DNA of 64,000 bases from Alphaproteobacteria bacterium (GCA_013815465.1 JACDGE010000005.1:1-64000); one strand, 5' to 3'; positions 44,545 through 54,522 are shown, numbered from the stretch's first letter. Notes: a model not told the origin generated them from the sequence alone. A program made the numbers and translations.

Positions 44545-45732
44545 TCATGCAGCGAGATACTCCCGGGCCAAGCGTTTGCCCTCTTCCACGGCGGGTTGAT
44601 CAAACGCATTCACGCCCATAAAATAGGAGGTAATGATTGTCTCAATCATAAAGTGCATCATGAGGGCGCCCATAGAACGTTCATCAAGCGCCTCTACTGT
44701 AATCAAGCGAGTAGGGCACTTATGGTTTACCAACGTCTCATAGGTGGCTCTGAGTTCTGCGTCAAAAAGATCGCCCATGGTTTTGCCTGTGAATTCAGGA
44801 ATAAGAGAGGACTGAACGGCTTCCCCTCGTCCTTGCCATTGAGGGGTGATAAGTGTAAAGAACTTGTCCTTTGGACCGTCAAGATAGAGTTGGAGTTGAC
44901 TATGTTGATCAACGGTGCCTAAGGCCCGGATCGGAGTTGTGCCTTTTCCATCCTTGCCGACACTTTCTGCCCATAGCTGGCGATACCAGAGGGCAAAAGA
45001 ATCAAGCTGATCCGCATAGGGCAGCATGACAGACAGGGGCTTATTGTGGTGTGCTGCCATGGCCGCACCCTGAAGGGCAGGGGGGGACTCCTCCGTTAGA
45101 TGATTCTCTAAAATGGTTCGAGCGCCCTCTCGGAAAGCGTGAGCATCGAGACCCGCAAGAAGGGTAGGTAAAAGCCCCACAACAGAAAAGCAAGAATATC
45201 GGCCGCCTACATTTGTTGGATGGTCCAAACATGTCCATTGATGGTCTTCTGCAATTTTTCTTAGGGTGTTGGGTGTAGGCTCGGTAATGGCCATAAAGTG
45301 CTTTTTATCGAGGCGCTGTAAGCAAATGGCGAGTTGCATGAGGGTTTCAACAGTTGAACCCGATTTTGAAATCGCTAGTACCCCTGTTGCCTTAGGGTTA
45401 ATGGTTTCAAATAACCTGCTAAAGGTGTGGGGATCGATATTATCCATAAAATGTAGGCGTGGGGCTTTCTGGCCGGCAAGGGCATAAAGGGTTTTTCCTC
45501 CTAGGCTTGATCCTCCCGTTCCTAAGATAAGGATGTCGTCAAAGTTTTCAAATCGCTCGGCGGCTTCTTGGTATGATGTGATGTCGTCTGTTTTCTCAAC
45601 CAGGGAGAGGGGCGCGAGTTCACCTTTTTGGTAGGCCGTTCTAAAGGTGGTTAGTGCATCGGGATAAAAATTTTTAAAAGCGTTTTTATTGTCAACCTGA
45701 CAACCGTCTAAATTCTGGTTATAAATCATCAT
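44545..45732 (-). CDS. pgi: Glucose-6-phosphate isomerase, short form
   Basis: A 395-residue SIS-fold isomerase. It has GTGGSSLGG near residue 72, AISKSGSTVETL and GGRYSCFSVVGLLP, with the conserved Glu/His regions GTVDQHSQLQLYLDG and AFDQPAVEEGKRL near the end. These are the catalytic and phosphate-binding segments of PGI. The length is shorter than the usual 445-550, as in the compact PGI of some alphaproteobacteria. It interconverts glucose 6-phosphate and fructose 6-phosphate. Its C-terminus faces the exported paralogue with 83 bases between. Confidence 0.93.
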   Translation of the reverse strand: MMIYNQNLDGCQVDNKNAFKNFYPDALTTFRTAYQKGELAPLSLVEKTDDITSYQEAAERFENFDDILILGTGGSSLGGKTLYALAGQKAPRLHFMDNIDPHTFSRLFETINPKATGVLAISKSGSTVETLMQLAICLQRLDKKHFMAITEPTPNTLRKIAEDHQWTCLDHPTNVGGRYSCFSVVGLLPTLLAGLDAHAFREGARTILENHLTEESPPALQGAAMAAHHNKPLSVMLPYADQLDSFALWYRQLWAESVGKDGKGTTPIRALGTVDQHSQLQLYLDGPKDKFFTLITPQWQGRGEAVQSSLIPEFTGKTMGDLFDAELRATYETLVNHKCPTRLITVEALDERSMGALMMHFMIETIITSYFMGVNAFDQPAVEEGKRLAREYLAA

Positions 45733-45762
45733 ATATTACCTATGAATCGAAGTTTGAAAGAC

Positions 45763-45955
45763 GACCCCCCACCCGCCCAATGGGTGACCTTTTCCGCCAA
45801 CCCAATAGCATCCTCCCGGAATTTAGAAAAGCTTATCTTTGGCGTAAGCGGAGGGCTAGATTTTCTTAATGTCCGCGGCCCAGGAATCAAGTTGCAAAAT
45901 TTTTCTGGGTCCCCGAATTCCCCACTTTCGTGGGGGCAGGGATGACGCTCGTTGG
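45763..45955. repeat. Family D repeat, copy 2 (about 195 bp)
   Basis: Same blocks as 15392-15547 read on the other strand: CGGAATTTAGAAAA, TTTTCTTAATGT, GGGTCCCCG and GGGATGACGCTC. It carries additional sequence in the first third (about 45783-45803) and near the end. It lies in the 322-bp gap between pgi and the lipoprotein gene, in which I see no gene. Confidence 0.7.
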
Positions 45956-46054
45956 GGGCGAGAGGGCCCTCGCCGCGAGGCGAGGACGCTTTAAATTTCA
46001 ATCCTGCTTCCGTGAAGATGGGAATGAGGCTGCTGGGAGTTGAGAAGTGAAAAA

Positions 46055-46609
46055 TCACTCAGCCCCTCCCTGCAGCTGAATATCCTTCTCTGCCAAAGGT
46101 GGCATGACATTAGTGCGTACATTGGGGCTGGGGGAGATGCCTTTTTTCTGAAGCTCTTCAACTTCTGTATAAGGATCAAGAGCGTCTCCCTTTGGTTTTG
46201 TCTTTTTAATGCCCAATCTTTGTATGATCGTCTTGTCCGCTGTCTTCTCCATCCGGGCTTCCGTATCAACCTTATATCGTACGTCTTCTTGATTTGGCTT
46301 GACCTGGCTCATTTCGAGAAGAGCTTTTTGTCCAGGACTCAAGGATTTTTTAGCGCCTTCGGATCCCAGAATTTTTTCTTGTTGGTTCTGTCTTGCAGTC
46401 TTATCTTGAGGACGTTCTACCCCGGGCATAGGGGTGGGGAGACAAGAAAAATCAGGTGGCATTTCAAGAGGTTGCAGACTAGGGTCGACGGCATATTCCT
46501 TGGGGGGATCACGGTCAATCCCCAGTGTTTTTTTAACTGAGCTGCATCCCTGTAATGCGAGACATGCACAGAGGAGCCCCATGGTAATAGATAGAGAGCG
46601 TTTAATCAC
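46055..46609 (-). CDS. DUF3035 (BamF-like) lipoprotein
   Basis: A 184-residue protein with a lipobox (CLALQGC, Cys about 22) and a Pro-rich mature start containing LGIDRDPPKEYAVDPSLQPLEMPPDF, typical of alphaproteobacterial DUF3035 proteins, which are annotated as outer-membrane assembly subunit BamF. Downstream it is polar and probably extended. It overlaps lspA by 4 bases (ATGA), so ileS, lspA and this gene are translated together. LspA would process its signal peptide. Confidence 0.85.
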   Translation of the reverse strand: MIKRSLSITMGLLCACLALQGCSSVKKTLGIDRDPPKEYAVDPSLQPLEMPPDFSCLPTPMPGVERPQDKTARQNQQEKILGSEGAKKSLSPGQKALLEMSQVKPNQEDVRYKVDTEARMEKTADKTIIQRLGIKKTKPKGDALDPYTEVEELQKKGISPSPNVRTNVMPPLAEKDIQLQGGAE

Positions 46610-47082
46610 TTTTTTTTCCTCACATAACTTTCTAAAATTAAAAGACCTACACCTACCGTAATCGCGCTATCTGCGACATTAAAGGCAGGAAAATGGTAAC
46701 CGAAAATGTAGACGGGAACGTAAATAAAATCAACTACTGCTCCATCAAAGCGCAAACGGTCAATAATGTTTCCAATAGCCCCTCCGATAACCATACTCAA
46801 GCTGACAAGCAAAAGCTTGTCCGTGGTTCGCCATATCCAGATCCCTAAACTTATGGAAATGGCCAAGGCGATAATGATCAGTCCAATGGTTCCCCATATC
46901 GAGTGAGCTTTAAATAAACCAAACCCAACGCCTTTGTTCCAAGCAAGGACAAACTCCAAAAAGGGGAAAACCTTAATGACAGTTGGTGGATTCATTAGGT
47001 CATAAAGAATCCAAGCCTTTGAAGCCTGATCGAGAACAATAACCAAAAGGCCGATGAGAGCGGCGTAAGTTAGACGGATCAT
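46606..47082 (-). CDS. lspA: Lipoprotein signal peptidase
   Basis: A 158-residue, four-TM aspartic peptidase that removes the signal peptide from prolipoproteins. The catalytic regions are GGAIGNIIDRLRFDGAVVDF and FNVADSAITVGV, with the two active-site Asp residues. The length is usual. It overlaps ileS upstream and the lipoprotein downstream by ATGA in both cases. Confidence 0.97.
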   Translation of the reverse strand: MIRLTYAALIGLLVIVLDQASKAWILYDLMNPPTVIKVFPFLEFVLAWNKGVGFGLFKAHSIWGTIGLIIIALAISISLGIWIWRTTDKLLLVSLSMVIGGAIGNIIDRLRFDGAVVDFIYVPVYIFGYHFPAFNVADSAITVGVGLLILESYVRKKK

Positions 47083-49895
47083 TTCTTATCCATCCTCTCC
47101 ACAACAGTACCGCACCTACAACATAAATCAGGGGTTATCTCAACGGTTCCCACTTCAGGTAACACTCTCCAACAACGGTTGCATTTATTTCCAGATGCGA
47201 GGGTTACGCGTACGCCCATGTTTGGTGTTTCGTCTAGCATAAAGGCCCCCTCAGGAACGGGACCTTCAATCACCTCAACGTCGGAGGTAATGGAGAGCTC
47301 GGCTAAATCTACATTCTGAATAAAAACCTTGTGAGAAGAATCTATAAAAAGCGTGACCTTAGCTTGAAGGCTCGATCCAAAAACTTTAGAGGCTCGAGCT
47401 ACTTCAAGCGCTCCAGTCATAAGTTTTCGAATGGCCCGAAGTCCGTCATATTTCCTTCCCAACTCAAGGGCATTCCACTTAAAGGGAAGTTCAGGGAATG
47501 TTTCTAAGTGCACGCTTCCTTGGCTCTGGGGATAACGACTTAGCCACGCTTCCTCTGCCGTGAAACAAAGAACAGGGGAAAGCCATTTAACAAGACAATC
47601 AAAAGTGATATCCATCAGCGTGCGCGTGGCGCGCCGCTTGGAATCTTTTGGATCATCACAATAGAGAGAGTCTTTGCGCATATCAAAATAAAATGCAGAA
47701 AGATCCCCTGAGCAGAAATTGTGAATTTCGGAATATAGGGCTTGGAATTCATAAGCCTGGGAGGCATCCCGGACTTTTTGATCCAGTTCATAAAGGCGAT
47801 GAAGGAGCCATTTTTCCAGCTCTGGCATTTGATCATAATCGATTTTTTCATCCTCGGAAAATTCAGCAAGGGCGCCCAGCAGATAACGCAACGTATTGCG
47901 ATAACGTCTGTAGATATCTTGTTGTCTTTTAAGGATTTCGGGGCCTACGCGTAAATCTTCGTAATAGTCGCTTCCAACAACCCACAGGCGCAAAAGATCG
48001 GCCCCAAGGGTGCTGGTGATGGTTTGAGGAGACACTGCGTCTCCTCGAGATTTTGACATCTTGCGACCGTTTTCATCGACGATAAAGCCACAGGTCATGA
48101 CTTGCTTATAAGGAGCACCATGACCTGTCCCACAGGACACAAGGAGAGAAGACTGAAACCATCCCCGGTGTTGATCCGAGCCTTCTAAATAAAGATCAGC
48201 TGGCCACCGGAGATCAGGGCGTTCACGGAGCACAAAGCTTTGGGTGGCACCTGATTCAAACCAGACATCAATAATATCTTGAACTTGTTCATAGTCAGAA
48301 GATTTATAACTTTCTCCTAAAAACAGCGAAGGGTCACCCGAATACCATATATCCGATCCATGCTCTTTAAAGGCTTTTACGATGCGTCCCATCACTGCAT
48401 GGTCTCTAAGGACATCGCCTGTTGCTTTGTGCACAAAGAGGGGCAGGGGAACACCCCACGGACGTTGGCGTGACAGCCCCCAATCGGCCGGACGATTCTC
48501 AACCATGGATTGAATGCGATGCTTTGAAATGGTAGGGATCCATTGGACCGTATCAACGGCCTCAAGCGACTTTTTGCGCAAATCTTCTTTCTCAAGATCA
48601 ATAAACCATTGAGGGGTGGTTCTAAAAATAAGAGGTTTTTTAGAACGCCATGAATGAGGATAGCTATGAACAAGTTTTGCTTGCTTTAGGAGAACTCCCT
48701 TTTTTTCAAGTTTTTCAATGATTTCAGGGCCTACTTTATAAACATGTTTTCCTGCAAAAAGAGGGACGTGGGTGTAGTAAAGGCCATCTTCGGCAACTGT
48801 TTCTGGGATTTCAAGGTTGAAGGCTTTTCCAACCGCAAAATCTTCGACGCCGTGGCCGGGGGCTGTATGTACAAGGCCTGTTCCAGCTTCGAGTGTGACG
48901 TGTTCACCGGGAAGGAGGGGAACATCAAAATCATAACCTTCTCCATGGAAGGGATGGTGGCTATGGGTGCCTTTAAGATCAGAACCTTTAAGTGTTTCTA
49001 AGACCGTGCTTGTGGTGATGCCGATTTCTTCTTCAAATGTCTCCCTCAGGCCTTCAGCAATCAGCAAGACTTCCCCGACAACTGCGAGGGAACCTTCTTT
49101 CTTTTCTTCAACCCGGAGCGCGATATAGTCGAGATCTACTCCATAGGCCAAAGCCCGGTTGCCCGGTAGTGTCCACGCTGTGGTGGTCCAAATAACAGCG
49201 TTTGCCCCTTTTAAAGAGGGAAGAGGAGATTCGGTGATGGGAAAGCGTACATAAAGGGAAAAGGACTCATGGTCCATATATTCAATTTCCATCTCGGCCA
49301 ACGCCGTTTTTTCCACAACGGACCACATGACCGGTTTGACACCCCGATACAGACTACCATTCAAGAGGAATATGCCTATAAGACGGACAATTTCGGCTTC
49401 TGCATCTGGTGACATGGTCGTATAAGGATTGTCCCATTCTGCTGTGACACCAAGACGTTTGAAATCATCCCGTTGGACATCAATCCAACTATTCGCAAAG
49501 TCTCTGCATTCTTGACGGAATTGAAGAAGAGGGATGTCTTCTTTTTGAATCCCTTTTTGCCGATACTTTTCTTCAATTTTTGCTTCGATGGGCAGCCCAT
49601 GACAATCCCAGCCAGGAACATATGGAGTTAATTTTCCAAGCTTATACTGGGATTTATTCACCACATCTTTCAAAATTTTATTCAGAGCATGTCCTAAATG
49701 AATATGACCATTCGCAAAAGGAGGGCCATCATGCAGAATGAAGAGCTCGCGGTCTTTCGCGCGTTCCATCATAAGCCCATATAGGTCCATCTCTTCCCAC
49801 CTTTTGAGGAGCTCTGGCTCCCGGATAGGCAAATCGCCTTTCATGGGAAAGTCAGTCTTGGGTAAAAAAATGGTCGGGCGATAATCTTGGGTCAT
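47079..49895 (-). CDS. ileS: Isoleucyl-tRNA synthetase
   Basis: The protein has 938 residues from the ATG at 49895; an ATG four codons earlier at 49907 is possible. It is a class I enzyme with GHIHLGHALNK (HIGH motif) near residue 65, a large editing domain, and KMSKSRG near residue 610. The C-terminal zinc-finger segment has CNRCW and CCRCG. It charges tRNA-Ile. It is the first gene of ileS-lspA-lipoprotein, overlapping lspA by 4 bases. Confidence 0.97.
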   Translation of the reverse strand: MTQDYRPTIFLPKTDFPMKGDLPIREPELLKRWEEMDLYGLMMERAKDRELFILHDGPPFANGHIHLGHALNKILKDVVNKSQYKLGKLTPYVPGWDCHGLPIEAKIEEKYRQKGIQKEDIPLLQFRQECRDFANSWIDVQRDDFKRLGVTAEWDNPYTTMSPDAEAEIVRLIGIFLLNGSLYRGVKPVMWSVVEKTALAEMEIEYMDHESFSLYVRFPITESPLPSLKGANAVIWTTTAWTLPGNRALAYGVDLDYIALRVEEKKEGSLAVVGEVLLIAEGLRETFEEEIGITTSTVLETLKGSDLKGTHSHHPFHGEGYDFDVPLLPGEHVTLEAGTGLVHTAPGHGVEDFAVGKAFNLEIPETVAEDGLYYTHVPLFAGKHVYKVGPEIIEKLEKKGVLLKQAKLVHSYPHSWRSKKPLIFRTTPQWFIDLEKEDLRKKSLEAVDTVQWIPTISKHRIQSMVENRPADWGLSRQRPWGVPLPLFVHKATGDVLRDHAVMGRIVKAFKEHGSDIWYSGDPSLFLGESYKSSDYEQVQDIIDVWFESGATQSFVLRERPDLRWPADLYLEGSDQHRGWFQSSLLVSCGTGHGAPYKQVMTCGFIVDENGRKMSKSRGDAVSPQTITSTLGADLLRLWVVGSDYYEDLRVGPEILKRQQDIYRRYRNTLRYLLGALAEFSEDEKIDYDQMPELEKWLLHRLYELDQKVRDASQAYEFQALYSEIHNFCSGDLSAFYFDMRKDSLYCDDPKDSKRRATRTLMDITFDCLVKWLSPVLCFTAEEAWLSRYPQSQGSVHLETFPELPFKWNALELGRKYDGLRAIRKLMTGALEVARASKVFGSSLQAKVTLFIDSSHKVFIQNVDLAELSITSDVEVIEGPVPEGAFMLDETPNMGVRVTLASGNKCNRCWRVLPEVGTVEITPDLCCRCGTVVERMDKK

Positions 49896-50078
49896 GGTTG
49901 CTATCATTCATTTATGTTTTATAATTTAGTTGTGCCATTGATCCCTTTGTTCGTCAAATGGGATTTACTTTTTAATTTAATTTCAGCATGTCGCCTAAGA
50001 CCTCAAATTTTGGACTCTTAAACGAATATTAAGGCTTTTTGAGTAACCTTTAATCAGCATAAAAACGGGAAAAAGACA

Positions 50079-50615
50079 GTGATTAAAAACTCAAAAGAAA
50101 AATATGGCAGTATTGCCATAGCACTGCATTGGTTTATGGCAATATTGATTATTGGCCAGCTTGCTCTTGGTTTTTATATGGTTGACCTTCCGAGTGGGCT
50201 ACAGAAAATAGAGCTCATTGGTTGGCATAAAGAAATAGGGGTATGTATCCTTCTGCTTGTTACGTTGCGCCTTGCTTGGCGAATGCGCAATATTAGTCCT
50301 TTACCTCCAAAGCATACACCCTATTGGCAACAACTAGCCGCAACCGGCGTCCATTATTTACTCTATGCCGTGATATTTGCTCTGCCCTTAACGGGTTGGC
50401 TGCTCTCTTCTGCAGCAGGGCATCCTGTTTCATTTTTTGGTTTCTTTGTTTTGCCAGGCCTTATTTCTCCAAATAAACACTTAGCATTTCTATTTTTTAC
50501 AGCTCATCAATGGTTGGCTTTTGGTCTTATGGGACTCCTTGTCGTTCATGTTGGCGCTGTCTTCTATCATTACGTTTTTTATAAACATAACATCCTACGG
50601 AGAATATTTCCCTAG
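50079..50615 (+). CDS. Cytochrome b561
   Basis: A 178-residue, four-TM di-heme protein starting at GTG (50079). Heme-ligand histidines are in HWFMAILIIGQLALGFYM, GWHKEIGVCILLLV, and TAHQWLAFGLMGLLVVHVGAVFYHYVF. LTGWLLSSAAG lies between TM3 and its loop. The family transfers electrons across the inner membrane, in E. coli from ubiquinol to superoxide. It is divergent from ileS, and a gene-free region of 377 bases follows. Confidence 0.92.
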   Translation: MIKNSKEKYGSIAIALHWFMAILIIGQLALGFYMVDLPSGLQKIELIGWHKEIGVCILLLVTLRLAWRMRNISPLPPKHTPYWQQLAATGVHYLLYAVIFALPLTGWLLSSAAGHPVSFFGFFVLPGLISPNKHLAFLFFTAHQWLAFGLMGLLVVHVGAVFYHYVFYKHNILRRIFP

Positions 50616-50992
50616 GAAACCCTATGATTAATCCTCACTTGTTCACAAATCACATACCATATATGCCGAAATGATACTTCTAAAATAAGTACATTTGGTT
50701 AGAATGGAAGTAAGGTGCCTTTGAGGTGCCTTTTATCTGGTTGGTATCTAAGTAATATTTTGGTGGTGGTTTTTGTTGTTATTTTAAGATCTCACCTTAT
50801 CGGTGGGTAAAGTCGCAGAGTATTATTAGCCTCCCTAAGAATACTCTGCTTCATATTTCTAGCTTGGTGAAGGATAAAGGTACATGTGTCTGCTTTATAA
50901 GAGGTGGTAGGATTACAGAACGTTAAGATCCCCACGTAAGGTCAGTAAATCACCAACGAGCTGTTAAAATTGGAGGCTAAAAGGAGATAGTC
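50616..50992. other. Gene-free region with a perfect hairpin
   Basis: GCAGAGTATT (50815-50824) pairs perfectly with AATACTCTGC (50840-50849), and CTCACC...GGTGGG pairs just before it. No reading frame with a ribosome site exists until the gene at 50993, whose AAAGGAG lies at the end of the region. It could contain a small RNA or a leader. Confidence 0.4.
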
Positions 50993-51403
50993 ATGCAAAG
51001 TACGGCCCCAATAGAACAAAAAAAAATCCAAAGATTCTTAAAAATCCCAACCGAGAAATATCAATATACTTTAGACCTTTCTTTTTCAAAAAAAACTTTA
51101 ACTCAAGCCCATAATTCCCTCTTGCAGGATGACCATGCAAGAGCCAAAGACTGCCTTTCTCTCATACCTGATCCTTTATGGCGGGATGTCTGTGGGGATC
51201 TTATCATTATGATGGGGCCGGCCTCGGTTCTAAAAATATGGAAAAGTACATTGGGAGAATTCTGTCCACAGGATAAAGCGCTTGATTTTACTTGCGAAAC
51301 AGAAGAGGCCGCCGCCTTTGCTCAGCAATATGATTTTGTTATTCTGGGAAGCTTGAAACGTTATTTTCCGGCTCTTAAACAGCTAAGGGTACACTTCCAG
51401 TAA
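50993..51403 (+). CDS. Hypothetical protein upstream of tldD-tldE
   Basis: A 136-residue protein with an AAAGGAG ribosome site. No signal or membrane segment is visible. The sequence is mixed helical with three cysteines (AKDCLSLIPDPLWRDVCGD and FTCETEE). I recognise no family. It precedes the TldD/TldE pair on the same strand with 184 bases between, including a CTGAATACTGA word, so an operon is uncertain. Confidence 0.55.
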   Translation: MQSTAPIEQKKIQRFLKIPTEKYQYTLDLSFSKKTLTQAHNSLLQDDHARAKDCLSLIPDPLWRDVCGDLIIMMGPASVLKIWKSTLGEFCPQDKALDFTCETEEAAAFAQQYDFVILGSLKRYFPALKQLRVHFQ

Positions 51404-51587
51404 TCTATGTTCATTATTCATAAATTCTTGAAACGGTAGCGCTTACCTCCCTCAAAGACCTCTTTCCGACTAGGAAATACTGAATACTGATGGGAAAAGC
51501 TCCCATAACATTCCCCCAAATATTAGTTGTTCACTTTAGCCTTTTCTATTAAGGTAGCAGCTTATTTACCGATAAGGAAACGCTTGG

Positions 51588-53012
51588 ATGTCACAAAATT
51601 TATTGCAACGCCTCAATAAAATTCATCATAAGGTTGATTGGCTTGGACTTAGAGAGGTCAAAGAAATCACGAGAAATTATATAGCCCGTAATGGAAAAAT
51701 AGAAAAAAACACCACAAATATTGATCATGGATGTATGGTTGAAGTTTTACTTAATGGCCACTTTGCTTATTGTGGAGCTGCCAACATGACAGATGAGGCC
51801 CTTCAAAAAGCCTGTGATCGTGCAACCCTTTTGGCTCAACATACAGCTTCCTGGAAAACGTTTCCTGCAAGCCTGGATCATCGCCCTCCCTCTGTCGGGA
51901 CCTATCAGACCCAAACCCCGTTTCCCTTGGATAAGGCCAGCCCTGGTGAAATTATGAGTCTTCTGATAAATGCAACGATAAAAATGAAGGTTTCAGACAA
52001 GATTGTGAATTGCATCGCCCATGCCATGATGATTGAGACTGAAATTACCCTTGCTAGCAGCACGGGGGCCCATATTCATCAACAGTTTTCCTCTCTTGCT
52101 CCTTATTTAAGGGCAACGGCCCAAGATGGGACAGAAATACAAAATCGCAGCGTATCGCCCTGTCATCAGGGAGGACTCGAGCTTTTAAACCAAGCAGAAC
52201 TCGCAACGGAAGCAGAACGCATCGGAAGAGAAGCCGTAGAGTTGCTAACAGCTGAGCAGTGTCCCACGGGTGTATATGACGTGATTTTGGCGCCGGATCA
52301 GCTTTATCTACAAATTCATGAATCCATTGGTCATCCTTTAGAACTCGACCGTATTTTAGGCGATGAAAGGAATTATGCAGGATGGAGTTTTGTTCAGCTC
52401 TCTGACTTTGGGCACTTACAGTATGGCTCGTCCTTACTGAATATTGTCTTCGATCCAACGGTTGTTGGTGAATATGCTTCTTATCACTTTGATGACGCGG
52501 GGATTCCCGCGACTCGTGAGTATCTCATTAAAGATGGCCTATTGTTGCGTGGAATTGGTGGGATTGATAGTCAAAAGCGAGGGAACATCCCAGGAGTTTC
52601 TTCCATGCGCGCTCAATCTTGGAACAGACCCCCGATTGATCGCATGGCCAATATAAATCTTGAGCCTGGAAATAGCTCATTTTCTGAGATGATAGGGAGT
52701 GTGGAACGGGGAATTTATATGACCACGAATACCTGCTGGTCGATTGATGACTATCGGAATAAATTTCAGTTTGGCTGTGAGTATGCCAAGCTTATCGAAA
52801 ATGGAAAGCTCACGAAAACAATTAAAAACCCCAATTATCGTGGTGTGACCGCCCCCTTTTGGAACAATTTAAAAATGGTGGGTGATGCGTCTACCTTTGA
52901 AGTTTGGGGGAATACTTATTGTGGCAAGGGTGAACCCAATCAAGTTATTCGGGTGGGCCATGCCACACCTCCTTGTTTGTTTGGAAATGTCGATGTATTT
53001 GGAGGTGCCTAA
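51588..53012 (+). CDS. tldD: TldD-type metallopeptidase subunit
   Basis: A 474-residue protein of the TldD/PmbA family. The zinc-binding motif HESIGHPLELDR (HExxxH form) is near residue 244, and GVSSMRAQSW and NFQFGCEYAKLI-type strands follow. TldD carries the active site of the TldD/TldE heterodimer, which trims unfolded peptides and matures peptide antibiotics such as microcin B17 in E. coli. Its stop overlaps the start of the next gene (TAATG), so the two subunits are coupled. Confidence 0.9.
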   Translation: MSQNLLQRLNKIHHKVDWLGLREVKEITRNYIARNGKIEKNTTNIDHGCMVEVLLNGHFAYCGAANMTDEALQKACDRATLLAQHTASWKTFPASLDHRPPSVGTYQTQTPFPLDKASPGEIMSLLINATIKMKVSDKIVNCIAHAMMIETEITLASSTGAHIHQQFSSLAPYLRATAQDGTEIQNRSVSPCHQGGLELLNQAELATEAERIGREAVELLTAEQCPTGVYDVILAPDQLYLQIHESIGHPLELDRILGDERNYAGWSFVQLSDFGHLQYGSSLLNIVFDPTVVGEYASYHFDDAGIPATREYLIKDGLLLRGIGGIDSQKRGNIPGVSSMRAQSWNRPPIDRMANINLEPGNSSFSEMIGSVERGIYMTTNTCWSIDDYRNKFQFGCEYAKLIENGKLTKTIKNPNYRGVTAPFWNNLKMVGDASTFEVWGNTYCGKGEPNQVIRVGHATPPCLFGNVDVFGGA

Positions 53013-54352
53013 TGAAAATGGATAGAAGACAACAGCAAAAGCAGGACTTAAAAGCCCTTAGTCAGTCCCTCTTTCAAACGCTGGACACTGATGAGCATCT
53101 GACCTTGGCCTATTCGGGAGAAGAGTCCCTCTTTATCAGGGTCAACAAAACAACAATCCGTCAAATTTCTGAGGTCACCCAAGCCAATTTATCTCTTGAT
53201 TTTATTTCTGGACGCCATCACACGGAGTGCACCTTTTCTCTTTCTGGAGATGTGGTTCAGGATACAAAACAGGCTTTAAAAATTATAGAGCAGTGTCGTC
53301 TGGAATGTAAAAGCTTACCGGAAGACCCTTTTTTGGTGCTCCCGGAGGCAGGAGAAAGTAGTGAAGAAGATCATTTTGGAGCGTTCGCACCTCTAGAAAA
53401 ATTAGCAGACATCCTGCTTAAACCTGCCGCTTCCCTTGACCTTGCGGGGCTGTATGCTGCGGGAACCCTCATGCGAGCTTCCATCAATTCGAAAGGTCAG
53501 TTTCATTGGTTTTCCACTGATAATTTCTATTTTGATTACTCTCTCTATACCCTCTCCCAAAAAGCCATAAAATCGATTTATGCGGGCAATGAGTGGAAGG
53601 ATGAGGATTATTGGAAAAATCTGGAGCAAGCCAAAAACCAATTGAAAGCGCTTGATAAAACGTCCAAAAAACTATCGCCGGGCAAATATCGGGTTTACTT
53701 TGCCCCCGCAGCTGTCGCTGAATTTTCAATGGCTTGGTCAGGGTTGAGCGAGAAAGCTCTAAAGGAGGGGCGCTCCCCCCTCAAACAACTTGCTGAAGGA
53801 GAAACTAAATTATCACCTCTCCTTTCTCTCGAAGAAGATTTTAACCAAGGATTGGTGCCTCGCTTCAATGAATTTGGTGAAGTTTCTCCTTTAAAAATTT
53901 CATTGATTACACAAGGGAAATTAATGTCCACTCTTGTTAATCGTCGTACCGCTCAAGAATATGGCATTGTATCAAATGGAGCTAATGGAGGCGAGGGGAC
54001 GCGTTCACCGCGTATGCTACCTGGTCATTTAAATGAATCTATGATTTTATCCAGCATAGGAACGGGATTATATGTTTCCAACCTTCATTATTTAAACTGG
54101 AGTGATCTTCAACAAGGTCGTATCACAGGAATGACGCGATACGGTTGTTTTTGGGTAGAGAATGGAGAAATTGTGAGCCCCATTCAAGATATGAGATTTG
54201 ATGAAACCCTCTATAGCTTTTTTGGGAGTAATCTTGAGGCTATAGGGGATACGGTACAACTCATCCCTCATACGTGGAGCTATTGGGAAAGAAGTTTGGG
54301 GGGGAACTACGTGCCTGGCATTCTGGTGAATGATTTTTCGTTTACACTATAG
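53012..54352 (+). CDS. pmbA: TldE/PmbA-like metallopeptidase subunit
   Basis: A protein of 446 residues from the ATG at 53012, which overlaps the tldD stop. It has the overall TldE fold: an N-terminal helical/strand half and a C-terminal beta-rich half with SNGANGGEGTRSPRMLPG, near where family members have the conserved Asn/Gly-rich loop, and GNYVPGILVNDFSFTL at the end. It lacks a HExxxH motif, as expected of the non-catalytic partner. It is quite divergent from enterobacterial PmbA. Confidence 0.82.
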   Translation: MKMDRRQQQKQDLKALSQSLFQTLDTDEHLTLAYSGEESLFIRVNKTTIRQISEVTQANLSLDFISGRHHTECTFSLSGDVVQDTKQALKIIEQCRLECKSLPEDPFLVLPEAGESSEEDHFGAFAPLEKLADILLKPAASLDLAGLYAAGTLMRASINSKGQFHWFSTDNFYFDYSLYTLSQKAIKSIYAGNEWKDEDYWKNLEQAKNQLKALDKTSKKLSPGKYRVYFAPAAVAEFSMAWSGLSEKALKEGRSPLKQLAEGETKLSPLLSLEEDFNQGLVPRFNEFGEVSPLKISLITQGKLMSTLVNRRTAQEYGIVSNGANGGEGTRSPRMLPGHLNESMILSSIGTGLYVSNLHYLNWSDLQQGRITGMTRYGCFWVENGEIVSPIQDMRFDETLYSFFGSNLEAIGDTVQLIPHTWSYWERSLGGNYVPGILVNDFSFTL

Positions 54353-54522
54353 TGGAGACCCTTTAGTTTTGCCTGTGGCTCACTGTCATAGCTCGGCTTT
54401 CTTTCCACATTATTTTAAGTTCTGAAACAGTTTTTACAAAAAATTAATGATTCTTGTTCTACAATAAAGTTTGCAAATATCGTTAATTTCTTTAAAAATG
54501 TTTTGAATGAGGAAAAAGAGTT

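Noticed and set aside
45729-46058. 109-codon minus-strand frame resembling frames at 15370-15615
   Set aside because: The similarity is due to the shared family D repeat DNA; there is no ribosome site or codon-level evidence of a protein.
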